Source: Chitinophagaceae bacterium
Lineage (GTDB): Bacteria; Bacteroidota; Bacteroidia; Chitinophagales; Chitinophagaceae
Direction of reading: 5' to 3'
DNA length: 10,615 nt
Assembly: GCA_009996555.1 (NCBI GenBank)
Contig: JAACZX010000041.1
Coordinates: 1 to 10,615, forward strand
The position numbers were made by a program, and so were the translations under genes. The notes below the pieces were generated by a model, which saw only the letters and a list, made by a program, of their open reading frames with translations, was not told the DNA's origin and searched no databases. Below, in pieces: positions 1-6,416 of this stretch; position 1 is the first letter of the stretch; the number at the start of each line of letters is the position of its first letter.

Positions 1-35
1 ACTTACAAAACACTGTATAACTCAAAATAACGCCG

Positions 36-43
36 CAAAGATA
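36..43 (-). promoter_or_regulatory. Minus-strand Bacteroidota -7 promoter element reading out of the left edge
   Basis: On the minus strand this reads TATCTTTG, an exact fit to the Bacteroidota TAnnTTTG -7 consensus, and it is followed by CGGC. The same 12-base context (TAYCTTTGCGGC) occurs upstream of the ABC-F gene at 3377-3388. Transcription would start near position 30 and run left out of the window, so the gene it serves is not visible. No good -33 TTTG was found at the usual distance, so the call rests on the -7 element and its repeated context. Confidence 0.5.
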
Positions 44-132
44 GGGGTATATGCCCGGGCAGCCATCGTAATTCTCCGTTAAATGCCCATTATCAAAAAA
101 AAATTCAAAAATTTTTTTGCCTACATAATCCT

Positions 133-171
133 GATTAATGCATTAATCCACAATTGCTTAACTGCAGTTAA
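133..171. promoter_or_regulatory. Pair of perfect palindromes, possible operator
   Basis: Two perfect palindromes lie nearly side by side: GATTAATGCATTAATC (133-148, 16 bp) and TTAACTGCAGTTAA (158-171, 14 bp), with centres 24 bp apart. A third, imperfect dyad at 184-199 (ATCGT...ACGAT, one mismatched pair) follows 27 bp further on. They sit between the outward minus-strand promoter and the plus-strand promoter. Perfect dyads of this size are typical of dimeric regulator sites, but no regulator gene is visible, so an operator role is inferred. Confidence 0.35.
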
Positions 172-226
172 TACTAACCCTGAATCGTAAATTAACGATA
201 CTCTTAAAGAAAAATACTGTAAAATG

Positions 227-258
227 TTAGGAATATTTAAAACTACTCTATACTTTTG
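227..258 (+). promoter_or_regulatory. Probable promoter of the T9SS cargo gene
   Basis: TACTTTTG at 251-258 matches the Bacteroidota -7 consensus TAnnTTTG exactly. TTAG at 227-230 lies 20 nt upstream, where a -33 TTTG is expected, with one mismatch. Transcription would begin around 262-266, giving a 5' leader of roughly 110 nt before the ATG at 375. Confidence 0.5.
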
Positions 259-374
259 CTAAGCATTTACCCTTAGAGAACGATACATACATATCTAAAT
301 AGCTAATTCTCAGCTGTTTTTTTACCATCGCACTTTATAGGGTATTTACTAAGAAAACTAAACGTACCCGTACC

Positions 375-1562
375 ATGAAACAAAATTTTACCCACGTAAT
401 TTGTGCAATTGTTATTGCCCTTTCTTTCCTCTCAAACAGTGTTAACGCTCAATCTTTATTAATTGGCAACTATCCTGCCTCTTCTGAAGATTTACTCGGT
501 ATCCGTTACCGTAAATTAAGTGCCACCAGTGGTGGTAACCAAAGCGACGCTGTATTTACCGGTGTTACTAATCTTGATAACAACGGTAGCAACCGAGCTG
601 ATGCAAGCTTTAACTATGGAACAGGCGGCAGCTTCCAGTTTACCATTACTTACAACAACTCAACAAACAGCTTTACAACTTCAACAACAGCTTCAGGTAA
701 CACCGCCTCTACATCATTAACGAATGTATCTGGCAAATTAAGCAGCACTGGTAAAGTTGCCTCTGCTAACAGTATTGATATCATGAAGCTTGCTGTTAAA
801 ACACACAATAACAACTCAATTACAGTATCGAACCTTACTATTGATGGTATACCTGTAAGCGGCAGCTATGGCCGCAGCAATTCAATGGGAACATCAAACT
901 GGTATATTGTTTCATCTCTTTTAAATGGTGGTTTCACCGTAACAGGAACAATAACCGTTACTGGTAACATGAACCCAGGTAACGAAGCTCAACTGATTGA
1001 ATTCAGCTTTGGCAAATCATCTTCTGCTCCCGGCCCTCTTCCTGTAGTTTGGGGTGGTTTTGCTGGTAAGCGTGTAAACAGTTCAGCTGTTGCTTTACAG
1101 TGGAGAACAATGCAGGAATTAAATGCTTCTCATTATAATGTACAACGTTCAGAAGATGGTATCCGTTTCCGTACAATTGGTATGGTAATGGCGCAAGGCA
1201 ATACTTCTTCAGTATCTGATTACAACTTTGATGATAAAACTGCAACCGGCAATATGTATTACTATCGTTTAGAGCAGGTTGACCTGGATGGCAGCATTAA
1301 CTACTCTTCAATCATCAAACAAGGTAACGGTGGTAAAAAGACATTAGTAGGCGGTTTAGGCAGCAATAAAATACTGGTGCAATTCTTTAACAGCGATAAC
1401 CGCAACATCCGCATCGTAAACAACAGCGGTATTATTGTTAAGCAACAAACAAGTGCAAATCAACAAGAAATTTTCGATGTAAATAATCTGCCTGCAGGTG
1501 TTTACGCTTTACAAATCATTAACAGCGATGGTACTTCTGAAGTACACCGCTTTACCAAATAA
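375..1562 (+). CDS. Secreted protein with C-terminal type IX secretion sorting domain
   Basis: This 395-residue protein of unknown function should be exported by Sec and then cross the outer membrane by the type IX system. Residues 1-25 form a clear signal peptide with likely cleavage at VNA-QS. Residues 27-212 are Ser/Thr/Asn/Gly-rich and beta-prone, with the look of a 'choice-of-anchor' type beta-sandwich; I do not recognise a named domain with certainty. Residues about 223-313 resemble a fibronectin-III-like module common just before sorting tails (LQWRTMQELNASHYNVQRS, then YYYRLEQVDLDG). Residues about 330-395 are a Por-type sorting domain (IRIVNNSGIIV, LPAGVYALQI, ending HRFTK). The ATG at 375 is chosen because the signal peptide begins there. 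It is monocistronic, with a promoter upstream and a terminator downstream. No catalytic motif is seen, so a surface or adhesive role is only a guess. Confidence 0.88.
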   Translation: MKQNFTHVICAIVIALSFLSNSVNAQSLLIGNYPASSEDLLGIRYRKLSATSGGNQSDAVFTGVTNLDNNGSNRADASFNYGTGGSFQFTITYNNSTNSFTTSTTASGNTASTSLTNVSGKLSSTGKVASANSIDIMKLAVKTHNNNSITVSNLTIDGIPVSGSYGRSNSMGTSNWYIVSSLLNGGFTVTGTITVTGNMNPGNEAQLIEFSFGKSSSAPGPLPVVWGGFAGKRVNSSAVALQWRTMQELNASHYNVQRSEDGIRFRTIGMVMAQGNTSSVSDYNFDDKTATGNMYYYRLEQVDLDGSINYSSIIKQGNGGKKTLVGGLGSNKILVQFFNSDNRNIRIVNNSGIIVKQQTSANQQEIFDVNNLPAGVYALQIINSDGTSEVHRFTK

Positions 1563-1583
1563 TTTTCTGGTTCTCAAATGGTA

Positions 1584-1626
1584 CGGATCTGAGGACAGTG
1601 GTTTCCACTGCAGTCCGACAAAGATC
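1584..1626 (+). other. Imperfect hairpin in the 3' untranslated region
   Basis: CAGTGG (1596-1601) and CCACTG (1605-1610) pair around a TTT loop. Flanking GGA/TCC (1593-1595 with 1614-1616) and GATCT/AGATC (1586-1590 with 1622-1626) extend the stem with internal bulges. There is no T-run after it and a separate strong terminator follows, so it is not itself the terminator. It may protect the 3' end of the mRNA or mark a small RNA; its role is unknown. Confidence 0.4.
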
Positions 1627-1635
1627 TAAAATAAT

Positions 1636-1661
1636 AAGCCCCGCAGTAAAATGCGGGGCTT
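1636..1661. terminator. Bidirectional intrinsic terminator
   Basis: A perfect 10-bp stem AAGCCCCGCA (1636-1645) / TGCGGGGCTT (1652-1661) closes a GTAAAA loop. It is followed by a T-rich stretch on the plus strand and, read on the minus strand, by TTATTATTTT. It lies between the convergent T9SS cargo gene and ABC-F gene and should serve both. Confidence 0.9.
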
Positions 1662-1686
1662 TTATCATTTTGTGAAACAAAATTTA

Positions 1687-3327
1687 TCAGGCAGAAATTG
1701 CTTCGCCGTATAACTCCTGTTGCAATTGTTTTACTCTTTCATCTTCAAGGTATTCATCAAACGTCGTTAAACGATCAATAATGCCGCCCGGTGTTAATTC
1801 AATAATACGGTTTGCTGTGGTATGCATAAATGTATGATCATGCGACGTGAGCAACACCACACCTTTATATTCAATACACTGTTCGTTAAAGCTCTGAATA
1901 CTTTCCAGATCAAGATGGTTTGTGGGTTGATCCAATACGATCACGTTTGGATTCTGCATCATCATTTTACTGATCATGCAACGCACTTTTTCGCCACCGC
2001 TTAACACGTTGGTCTTTTTCATGATATCATCGCCACTAAACAACATTTTTCCTAAAAAGCCACGCAGGAAAGGTTCATCAGCATCAGTAACATGGCTGGG
2101 CACATATTGACGAAGCCACTCCATTAAATTCAATCCCTGGGTAAAAAAGCTGTTATGCTCAACCGGTAAATACGCTTTTGTAATAGTTGATCCCCATTCG
2201 TATGCACCATGATCAGCTATTTCCTCTGCATTAATAATATCAAAGAAATGTGTAACCGCCAGTGGATCTTTACTTACTATCGCAATCTTATCGCCTTTGT
2301 TAACGGTGAAGTTTACTTTATCGAACAACACACGGCCGTCAACAGATTTTTTCAGGTTCTCAATATTGAGGATCTGGTTACCAACTTCACGCAATGGCTG
2401 GAAAATAATACCAGGGTATTTGCGGTTAGATGGTTCAATTTCTTCAATGGTAAGTTTTTCCAACGCTTTTTTACGTGAAGTAGCCTGCTTGCTTTTTGAT
2501 GCGTTTGCACTGAACCGGGCAATGAAGTCGATCAAAGCCTGGCGCTTTTCTTCAACTTTCTTGTTCTTATCACCAAGCTGACGGGCCATTAACTGGCTGC
2601 TTTCGTACCAGAACGTATAGTTACCGGTGAAGACCTTGATCTTTGAGCGATCAACATCGGCCACATGCGTACAAACTGCATCAAGGAAGTGACGATCGTG
2701 GCTCACCACCAATACAATATTCTCATATTCTGCAAGAAAGTTTTCCAGCCAACCGATGGTTTCAATATCCAAGCCGTTGGTAGGTTCATCCAGCAAAAGA
2801 ATGTCAGGATTACCAAATAATGCCTGCGCCAATAACACACGCACTTTCAAATTACTGGGGATGTCTTTCATCAACATCTGGTGATATGCATCTTTTATTC
2901 CAAGACTGCTGAGAAAAGTTGCCGCATCGCTTTCTGCAGTGTAGCCACCCATTTCGCCAAACTCAGCTTCGAGCTCACCGGCCTTCATGTAATCGTCTTC
3001 GGTTGCTTCAGGATCAGCATAAATAGCATCCTTTTTATGCATTACATCCCACATTTTTTTGTGGCCCATCAGTACCGTGTTCAGCACGGTTTGCTCATCA
3101 AACTCAAAGTGGTTTTGCTTTAATACCGCCAAGCGCTCCCCGGGGGTAATTTCCACTGATCCTTTGTTTGGCTCAATTTCGCCACTGAGGATCTTTAAAA
3201 AAGTACTCTTCCCTGCACCATTGGCGCCAATAACGCCGTAACAGTTGCCCTTGGTAAAATTGATATTTACTTCATCGAACAATACCCGCTTACCGTAGGA
3301 GAGGGTTATATTTCTTGCACTGATCAT
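1687..3327 (-). CDS. YbiT-like ABC-F family ATPase
   Basis: A 546-residue soluble protein with two ABC domains and no membrane segments, as in ABC-F translation factors that act at the ribosomal E site. NBD1 has Walker A GANGAGKS (34-41), Walker B LLLDE (177-181), switch His210 and a degenerate signature around IPSNLKVRV (156-164). The linker (about 240-320) carries the conserved RFSANASKSKQATSR stretch. NBD2 keeps an intact LSGGE signature (442-446) and H-switch (SHD, 495-497). However, its Walker A position reads VSKDPLAVTHF (351-361), lacking GxxxxGK[ST], and its Walker B reads VIVLDQ (462-467), with Gln at the catalytic Glu position. Segments such as VLMGHKKMWDV and the linker resemble E. 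coli YbiT, so a ybiT-type protein is the best call. It is probably housekeeping or ribosome-stress related; a resistance role is not supported. The ATG at 3327 lies about 50 nt below its promoter. Confidence 0.93.
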   Translation of the reverse strand: MISARNITLSYGKRVLFDEVNINFTKGNCYGVIGANGAGKSTFLKILSGEIEPNKGSVEITPGERLAVLKQNHFEFDEQTVLNTVLMGHKKMWDVMHKKDAIYADPEATEDDYMKAGELEAEFGEMGGYTAESDAATFLSSLGIKDAYHQMLMKDIPSNLKVRVLLAQALFGNPDILLLDEPTNGLDIETIGWLENFLAEYENIVLVVSHDRHFLDAVCTHVADVDRSKIKVFTGNYTFWYESSQLMARQLGDKNKKVEEKRQALIDFIARFSANASKSKQATSRKKALEKLTIEEIEPSNRKYPGIIFQPLREVGNQILNIENLKKSVDGRVLFDKVNFTVNKGDKIAIVSKDPLAVTHFFDIINAEEIADHGAYEWGSTITKAYLPVEHNSFFTQGLNLMEWLRQYVPSHVTDADEPFLRGFLGKMLFSGDDIMKKTNVLSGGEKVRCMISKMMMQNPNVIVLDQPTNHLDLESIQSFNEQCIEYKGVVLLTSHDHTFMHTTANRIIELTPGGIIDRLTTFDEYLEDERVKQLQQELYGEAISA

Positions 3328-3376
3328 AGTTGTGATTGTTTGCTAACCGATTAATGATCCGGTGAGCGTTTTTGAA

Positions 3377-3388
3377 GCCGCAAAGGTA
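3377..3388 (-). promoter_or_regulatory. -7 promoter element of the ABC-F gene
   Basis: The minus strand reads TACCTTTGCGGC. Its first eight bases match TAnnTTTG, and the whole 12-mer matches the outward promoter at 32-43 apart from one base. The expected start near 3374 gives a leader of about 45-50 nt to the ATG at 3327. No clear -33 TTTG is seen at 19-21 nt upstream. Confidence 0.55.
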
Positions 3389-3476
3389 GGTAAAAACAGG
3401 CAGGGAAGGGGTTTGAGAGGAAACAGGTTTTTAACGGCTTTCAAAAGCACATTCTGGTTTTTATCTGCCATTTAAA

Positions 3477-3513
3477 AAAAGCTGATCGCCCGGTTTACGG
3501 ATGATCAGCTTTT
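3477..3513 (-). terminator. Intrinsic terminator of the small secreted gene
   Basis: A perfect 11-bp stem AAAAGCTGATC (3477-3487) / GATCAGCTTTT (3503-3513) surrounds a 15-nt loop. Read on the minus strand, the right arm comes first and the stem ends in a run of seven T. It begins 16 nt after the stop codon of the 3530-3895 gene. Confidence 0.85.
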
Positions 3514-3529
3514 GGAGATGATGTTTCGT

Positions 3530-3895
3530 TTAATCTTTTGCTATGGCAACTTCCGGCTGCAGTTCTCTTTTAAACAAATAAGTTGTAACCGACACTTCAG
3601 AATTCCGGGGTATTACTTCTACCAGCTTCCAGCCTTTTTTACCCATGTGGTTCAATGCATCGGCTGCTGATTTAAACTTTATAGCATTGCCAGCACTATC
3701 TGCTTCTGCAAACCGCTTATTAAAAAAAATGGTGGTGGGAGTTCGCTTTCCCTCATCAACTTCAAGATATATATCAGTTGATAACGTTGGGCTTTGAAGA
3801 CGAACAAAACAATATTGTTCAATGGTTTCCTTCTGTTGTGCGGTTGTATGCACATAAACAGTGCTGCAGAAAAGAATGAGTAAAAGATGTTTCAT
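3530..3895 (-). CDS. Small secreted hypothetical protein, DUF4177-like C-terminal half
   Basis: A 121-residue protein with an N-terminal signal peptide (1-19, likely cleaved at TTA-QQ). The mature part is about 100 residues. Its second half contains the pattern ALNHMGKKGWKLVEVIP (80-96) followed by TTYLFKRE (104-111). This resembles the 'GWxLV ... yxFKR' pattern of DUF4177-type small proteins, though the match is by eye only. No catalytic residues are recognised and the function is unknown. It lies downstream of the DUF1080 terminator and has its own terminator, so it is probably a separate transcript. A possible weak promoter (GTAGTTTG on the minus strand, 3909-3916) is one base short of the TAnnTTTG spacing. 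Confidence 0.75.
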   Translation of the reverse strand: MKHLLLILFCSTVYVHTTAQQKETIEQYCFVRLQSPTLSTDIYLEVDEGKRTPTTIFFNKRFAEADSAGNAIKFKSAADALNHMGKKGWKLVEVIPRNSEVSVTTYLFKRELQPEVAIAKD

Positions 3896-3945
3896 AAACG
3901 TTTTTCAGCAAACTACAACGCCAAATGAAAAAACAGCGTTAATAA

Positions 3946-3977
3946 AAAAGCTGTATTGATTATTCAATACAGCTTTT
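3946..3977 (-). terminator. Strong intrinsic terminator at the end of the sugar-oxidation gene train
   Basis: A perfect 14-bp stem AAAAGCTGTATTGA (3946-3959) / TCAATACAGCTTTT (3964-3977) closes a TTAT loop. Read on the minus strand it is followed by further T residues (TTTTTTATT). It lies 19 nt past the DUF1080 stop codon and marks the end of the minus-strand train. Confidence 0.9.
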
Positions 3978-3996
3978 ACAAATCCTTAGCAGATGC

Positions 3997-4779
3997 TTAT
4001 TTCAGTTCTTTGATCTTGATATTTCTGAACCAAACATGATTGCCATGATCCTGCAAACCAATGCGTCCTTTTTTGTATGTACCAAAATCTTTCATGTCTT
4101 TAAACTTACTGCCTGCAAGCATCTTTTTCCATCCTTCATCCCACATGGTGGTGGTTACCACTTTTACATTGTTCAGGTAAAACTCCAGTACACCGTTTTG
4201 TGATTTGATCTCTGCTGAATTCCATTCCAATGCCGGCTTTACTGTTTCCGGAGTTGATGTGATAAGATCATACAGATCGCCTGCACGATGTCTGGTGATC
4301 TTTGCATCGGGGTGACATGTATTATCAAGCACCTGCATTTCAGGCCCGGTCATCCATGGCCATTGATACTTGGCGGTGTCTTCATGAATGTAGAAGATGA
4401 TGCCACTGTTACCGCAAGTGTCAATTTTCCATTCAATTTTCAAATGAAAATTATCAAATTCTTTATCACTTACAATATCGCCACCATCTTTGATCTGCCA
4501 GTTTTCTTTTTGCGATGCATCTAAATACAGCGATCCGTCTTCCTCCACTTTCCATGCACTGCCAACAGCTGCACCACCATATTTATGCCAGCCTGCTGTT
4601 GTTTTTCCATCAAACAAAGCAATCCACCCTTCTTCCTGTTCCTGTGCTGTTAACACAGAATTTGTTGGTGCCACCGGCTCTTGTGTTAATGTGTCGGAAG
4701 GTGAACCATTTTTTTCACCTTCATTATTACAGGATAATACAAAAGGAACAGCAGCAATCATTAAAAGTGAACGAACCAT
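3997..4779 (-). CDS. DUF1080 lipoprotein, 3-keto-disaccharide hydrolase family
   Basis: A 260-residue lipoprotein. A short signal peptide ends in the lipobox VLSC (Cys17), then a Ser/Thr/Pro-rich linker of about 30 residues leads into one DUF1080 domain (about 51-258). Family hallmarks are WIALFDGKTTAGWH (52-65), GNSGIIFYIHE (123-133), GPEMQVLDN (145-153), AGDLYD (166-171), GRIGLQDHG (238-246) and the closing WFRNIKIKEL. Members of this concanavalin-like family cleave glycosides whose sugar has been oxidised to a 3-keto form. This protein would act in the periplasm or at a membrane face on the product of the dehydrogenases encoded upstream. Its ATG follows the cytochrome c stop codon by only 2 nt, which strongly suggests co-transcription and translational coupling. 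It is the last gene before the terminator. The exact substrate cannot be read from sequence. Confidence 0.9.
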   Translation of the reverse strand: MVRSLLMIAAVPFVLSCNNEGEKNGSPSDTLTQEPVAPTNSVLTAQEQEEGWIALFDGKTTAGWHKYGGAAVGSAWKVEEDGSLYLDASQKENWQIKDGGDIVSDKEFDNFHLKIEWKIDTCGNSGIIFYIHEDTAKYQWPWMTGPEMQVLDNTCHPDAKITRHRAGDLYDLITSTPETVKPALEWNSAEIKSQNGVLEFYLNNVKVVTTTMWDEGWKKMLAGSKFKDMKDFGTYKKGRIGLQDHGNHVWFRNIKIKELK

Positions 4780-4781
4780 GC

Positions 4782-5192
4782 TTATTTATTTTTTAAAAGA
4801 AGAATATATTTCACCATCTGTTCTGCATCCGCAATATTTACTACAGCATTTGGCGGCATTGCCACATCACCCCAAACACCGCTGCCTCCTTTCACTACTT
4901 TTTCTGCAAGCATTTTAATATTCGCTTCTGTTGCTTCGTATTTGTTAGCTACATCACGGTAGGCGGGGCCAATTACTTTTTCATCAATTTTATGACAGGT
5001 GAGACAAAGATTTTCAGGCTTGGCCACAAGTACTAATCCTTTTTCATAATCAGGATTGTCAGTTGGTGAGGTAGCTTCTGCCGCTTCTGATGTTGCTGAT
5101 TTTTGTTCGGCTGCTTCTTTGTTTTCAGTACCGGAACCACCACATGCAACAAATGTTAATACAACTGCAGATGTAATTAAAATCTTTTTCAT
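4782..5192 (-). CDS. Lipidated class I c-type cytochrome
   Basis: A 136-residue protein. The signal peptide ends with TFVAC (lipidated Cys17), followed by an Ala/Glu/Ser/Thr-rich tether to about residue 46, then a small cytochrome c domain. Haem attachment is CLTCH (63-67, His67 proximal) and the likely distal ligand is Met112 in MPPN. A c551/c552-type fold fits the length, the KIDEKVIGPAYRDVANKY segment and the C-terminal helix (MVKYILLLK). It should carry electrons on the periplasmic side of a membrane. In this neighbourhood the likely donor is the GMC dehydrogenase encoded at the head of the train, since GMC/small-subunit sugar dehydrogenases commonly pair with a cytochrome c. The pairing here is inferred, because three other genes lie between. 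It starts 31 nt after the isomerase stop. Confidence 0.92.
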   Translation of the reverse strand: MKKILITSAVVLTFVACGGSGTENKEAAEQKSATSEAAEATSPTDNPDYEKGLVLVAKPENLCLTCHKIDEKVIGPAYRDVANKYEATEANIKMLAEKVVKGGSGVWGDVAMPPNAVVNIADAEQMVKYILLLKNK

Positions 5193-5223
5193 GATCTATT
5201 GTTTTAAAGTTGAAAATTATCGT

Positions 5224-6279
5224 TTAATCAAGCCCTAAAATACGACGGTTTGTGGCAACATCACTACCGGCTCCTGCAAAATCATCAAATGTTTTATCAG
5301 TTACACGGATAATATGATTTTTGATAAACGCTGCACCTTCACGTGCCCCGTCTTCAGGATGTTTGATGCAGCATTCCCATTCCATCACCGCCCAGCCATC
5401 ATAACCGTATTGGGTTAGTTTACTGAAGATGGTTTTGAAATCAACCTGTCCATCGCCGGGTGAACGGTAACGGCCAGCTCTGTTCAACCAACTTTGATAA
5501 CCACCAAAGGTACCTTGTCTTCCACTGGGATTAAATTCTGAATCCTTTACATGAAATGCTTTAATGCGTTCGTGATACAGATCGATGTATTCAATGTAAT
5601 CGAGTTGCTGCAAAACAAAATGCGAGGGATCGTATAACAAACATGCACGTTTGTGATTGTTTACTTTTTTTAAAAACATTTCATACGTAATGCCATCGAA
5701 CAAATCTTCACCGGGATGAATTTCATAACAAACATCCACACCGCATTCATCAAAATAATTGAGGATAGGCAACCAGCGTTTAGCTAATTCTTTAAATCCT
5801 TCTTCCACCAATCCATCGGGTCGTTGTGGCCAGGGGTGAAATGTGTGCCACAATAATGAACCGCTGAATGTTGCGTGTGCTGTTATTCCTAAGTTTTGCG
5901 ATGCTTTTGCACCGTACATTAACTGCTGCACTGCCCATTCCTGTCTTGCTTTGGGATTGCCTTTTACTTCATCAGCAGCAAATCCATCGAACATGGTATC
6001 GTATGCAGGATGTACTGCAACAAGTTGACCTTGCAAATGCGTACTCAGTTCAGAAATTTCTAAACCGTAACTGTTGATCTTTCCTTTCAACTCATCGGCA
6101 TAGGTTTTACTTTCTGCCGCCAGTTTTAAATCGATCAATCGTTTTTCCCAGGTGGGAATTTGTACTGCTTTAAACCCTAATGATGCTGCCCATTCACAAA
6201 TTGTTTCCAGACTGTTGAACGGAGCTTTATCGCCCATGAACTGAGCTAAGAAGATGGCTGGTCCTTGAATTGTTTTCAT
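5224..6279 (-). CDS. TIM-barrel sugar isomerase/epimerase (xylose isomerase-like)
   Basis: A 351-residue cytosolic protein of the AP-endonuclease-2/xylose-isomerase-like barrel family. Probable metal-binding and active-site residues lie in YEIHPGE (185-191, Glu186), YDPSHF (216-221, Asp217 and His220), FHVKDSE (242-248, His243) and VMEWE (298-302). These match the Glu-Asp-His-Glu pattern of such epimerases. I chose the ATG at 6279 (MKTIQGPAIFLAQF); a TTG at 6288 is in frame but falls inside the palindromic element and adds only three residues. Family members next to Gfo/Idh/MocA and DUF1080 genes are annotated as sugar phosphate isomerases, but a keto-sugar substrate fits this context better (inference). 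The element at 6283-6416 separates it from the upstream oxidoreductase and supplies its G-rich leader. Confidence 0.9.
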   Translation of the reverse strand: MKTIQGPAIFLAQFMGDKAPFNSLETICEWAASLGFKAVQIPTWEKRLIDLKLAAESKTYADELKGKINSYGLEISELSTHLQGQLVAVHPAYDTMFDGFAADEVKGNPKARQEWAVQQLMYGAKASQNLGITAHATFSGSLLWHTFHPWPQRPDGLVEEGFKELAKRWLPILNYFDECGVDVCYEIHPGEDLFDGITYEMFLKKVNNHKRACLLYDPSHFVLQQLDYIEYIDLYHERIKAFHVKDSEFNPSGRQGTFGGYQSWLNRAGRYRSPGDGQVDFKTIFSKLTQYGYDGWAVMEWECCIKHPEDGAREGAAFIKNHIIRVTDKTFDDFAGAGSDVATNRRILGLD

Positions 6280-6282
6280 AAA

Positions 6283-6416
6283 CCCCAACCCCTAAAGGGG
6301 CTATTTAGTTTTAGTTATGTAATGATCAACTGAATATGTTTTCAACAGTTGAGTTTCAATGTAAAGATCATCAGAGATATGCCGTAACAAGTCTCCCTTT
6401 AGGGAGATTTAGAGGG
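6283..6416. repeat. Palindromic intergenic element, copy A
   Basis: Terminal inverted arms are CCCCAACCCCTAAAGGGG (6283-6300) and TCTCCCTTTAGGGAGA (6392-6407, continuing to GAGGG at 6416). Each arm is also a mini-hairpin (CCC-TAAA-GGG type). The TAAA-to-TTTA core spacing is 105 nt, exactly as in copy B. The interior matches copy B only in reverse orientation: AACAGTTGAG (6344-6353) against CTCATCTGTT (9864-9873), each 48 nt from the aligned core. No ORF is inside, so this is a MITE- or REP-like non-autonomous repeat. The right arm overlaps the last two codons and the stop of the upstream oxidoreductase gene. Confidence 0.75.

Larger units (their letters stand above)
1..374. other. Non-coding divergent intergenic region
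   Basis: No credible coding region is seen here. It holds an outward minus-strand promoter (36-43), an A-tract/T-tract stretch at 95-118 likely to be intrinsically curved, three palindromes in a row (133-148, 158-171, 184-199) and a plus-strand promoter (251-258) for the T9SS cargo gene. The layout suggests a shared control region between two divergently transcribed genes, one of them outside the window. Confidence 0.6.

Noticed and set aside
53..60. GCCCGGGC palindrome near the left promoter
   Set aside because: Only 8 bp and isolated; too short to support an operator claim by itself.
3328..3376. Antibiotic-responsive leader or attenuator ahead of the ABC-F gene
   Set aside because: The leader is only about 45-50 nt, with no leader peptide or alternative hairpins seen, which does not fit inducible resistance ABC-F control.
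4490..4918. Plus-strand open frame of 142 codons across the DUF1080/cytochrome c junction
   Set aside because: It is antisense to two well-supported genes, rich in Ser/His/Pro low-complexity sequence and without any recognisable domain.
6280..6288. In-frame TTG start at 6288 for the TIM-barrel isomerase
   Set aside because: It lies within the palindromic element and adds only three residues; the ATG at 6279 gives the natural N-terminus MKTIQGPAIF.
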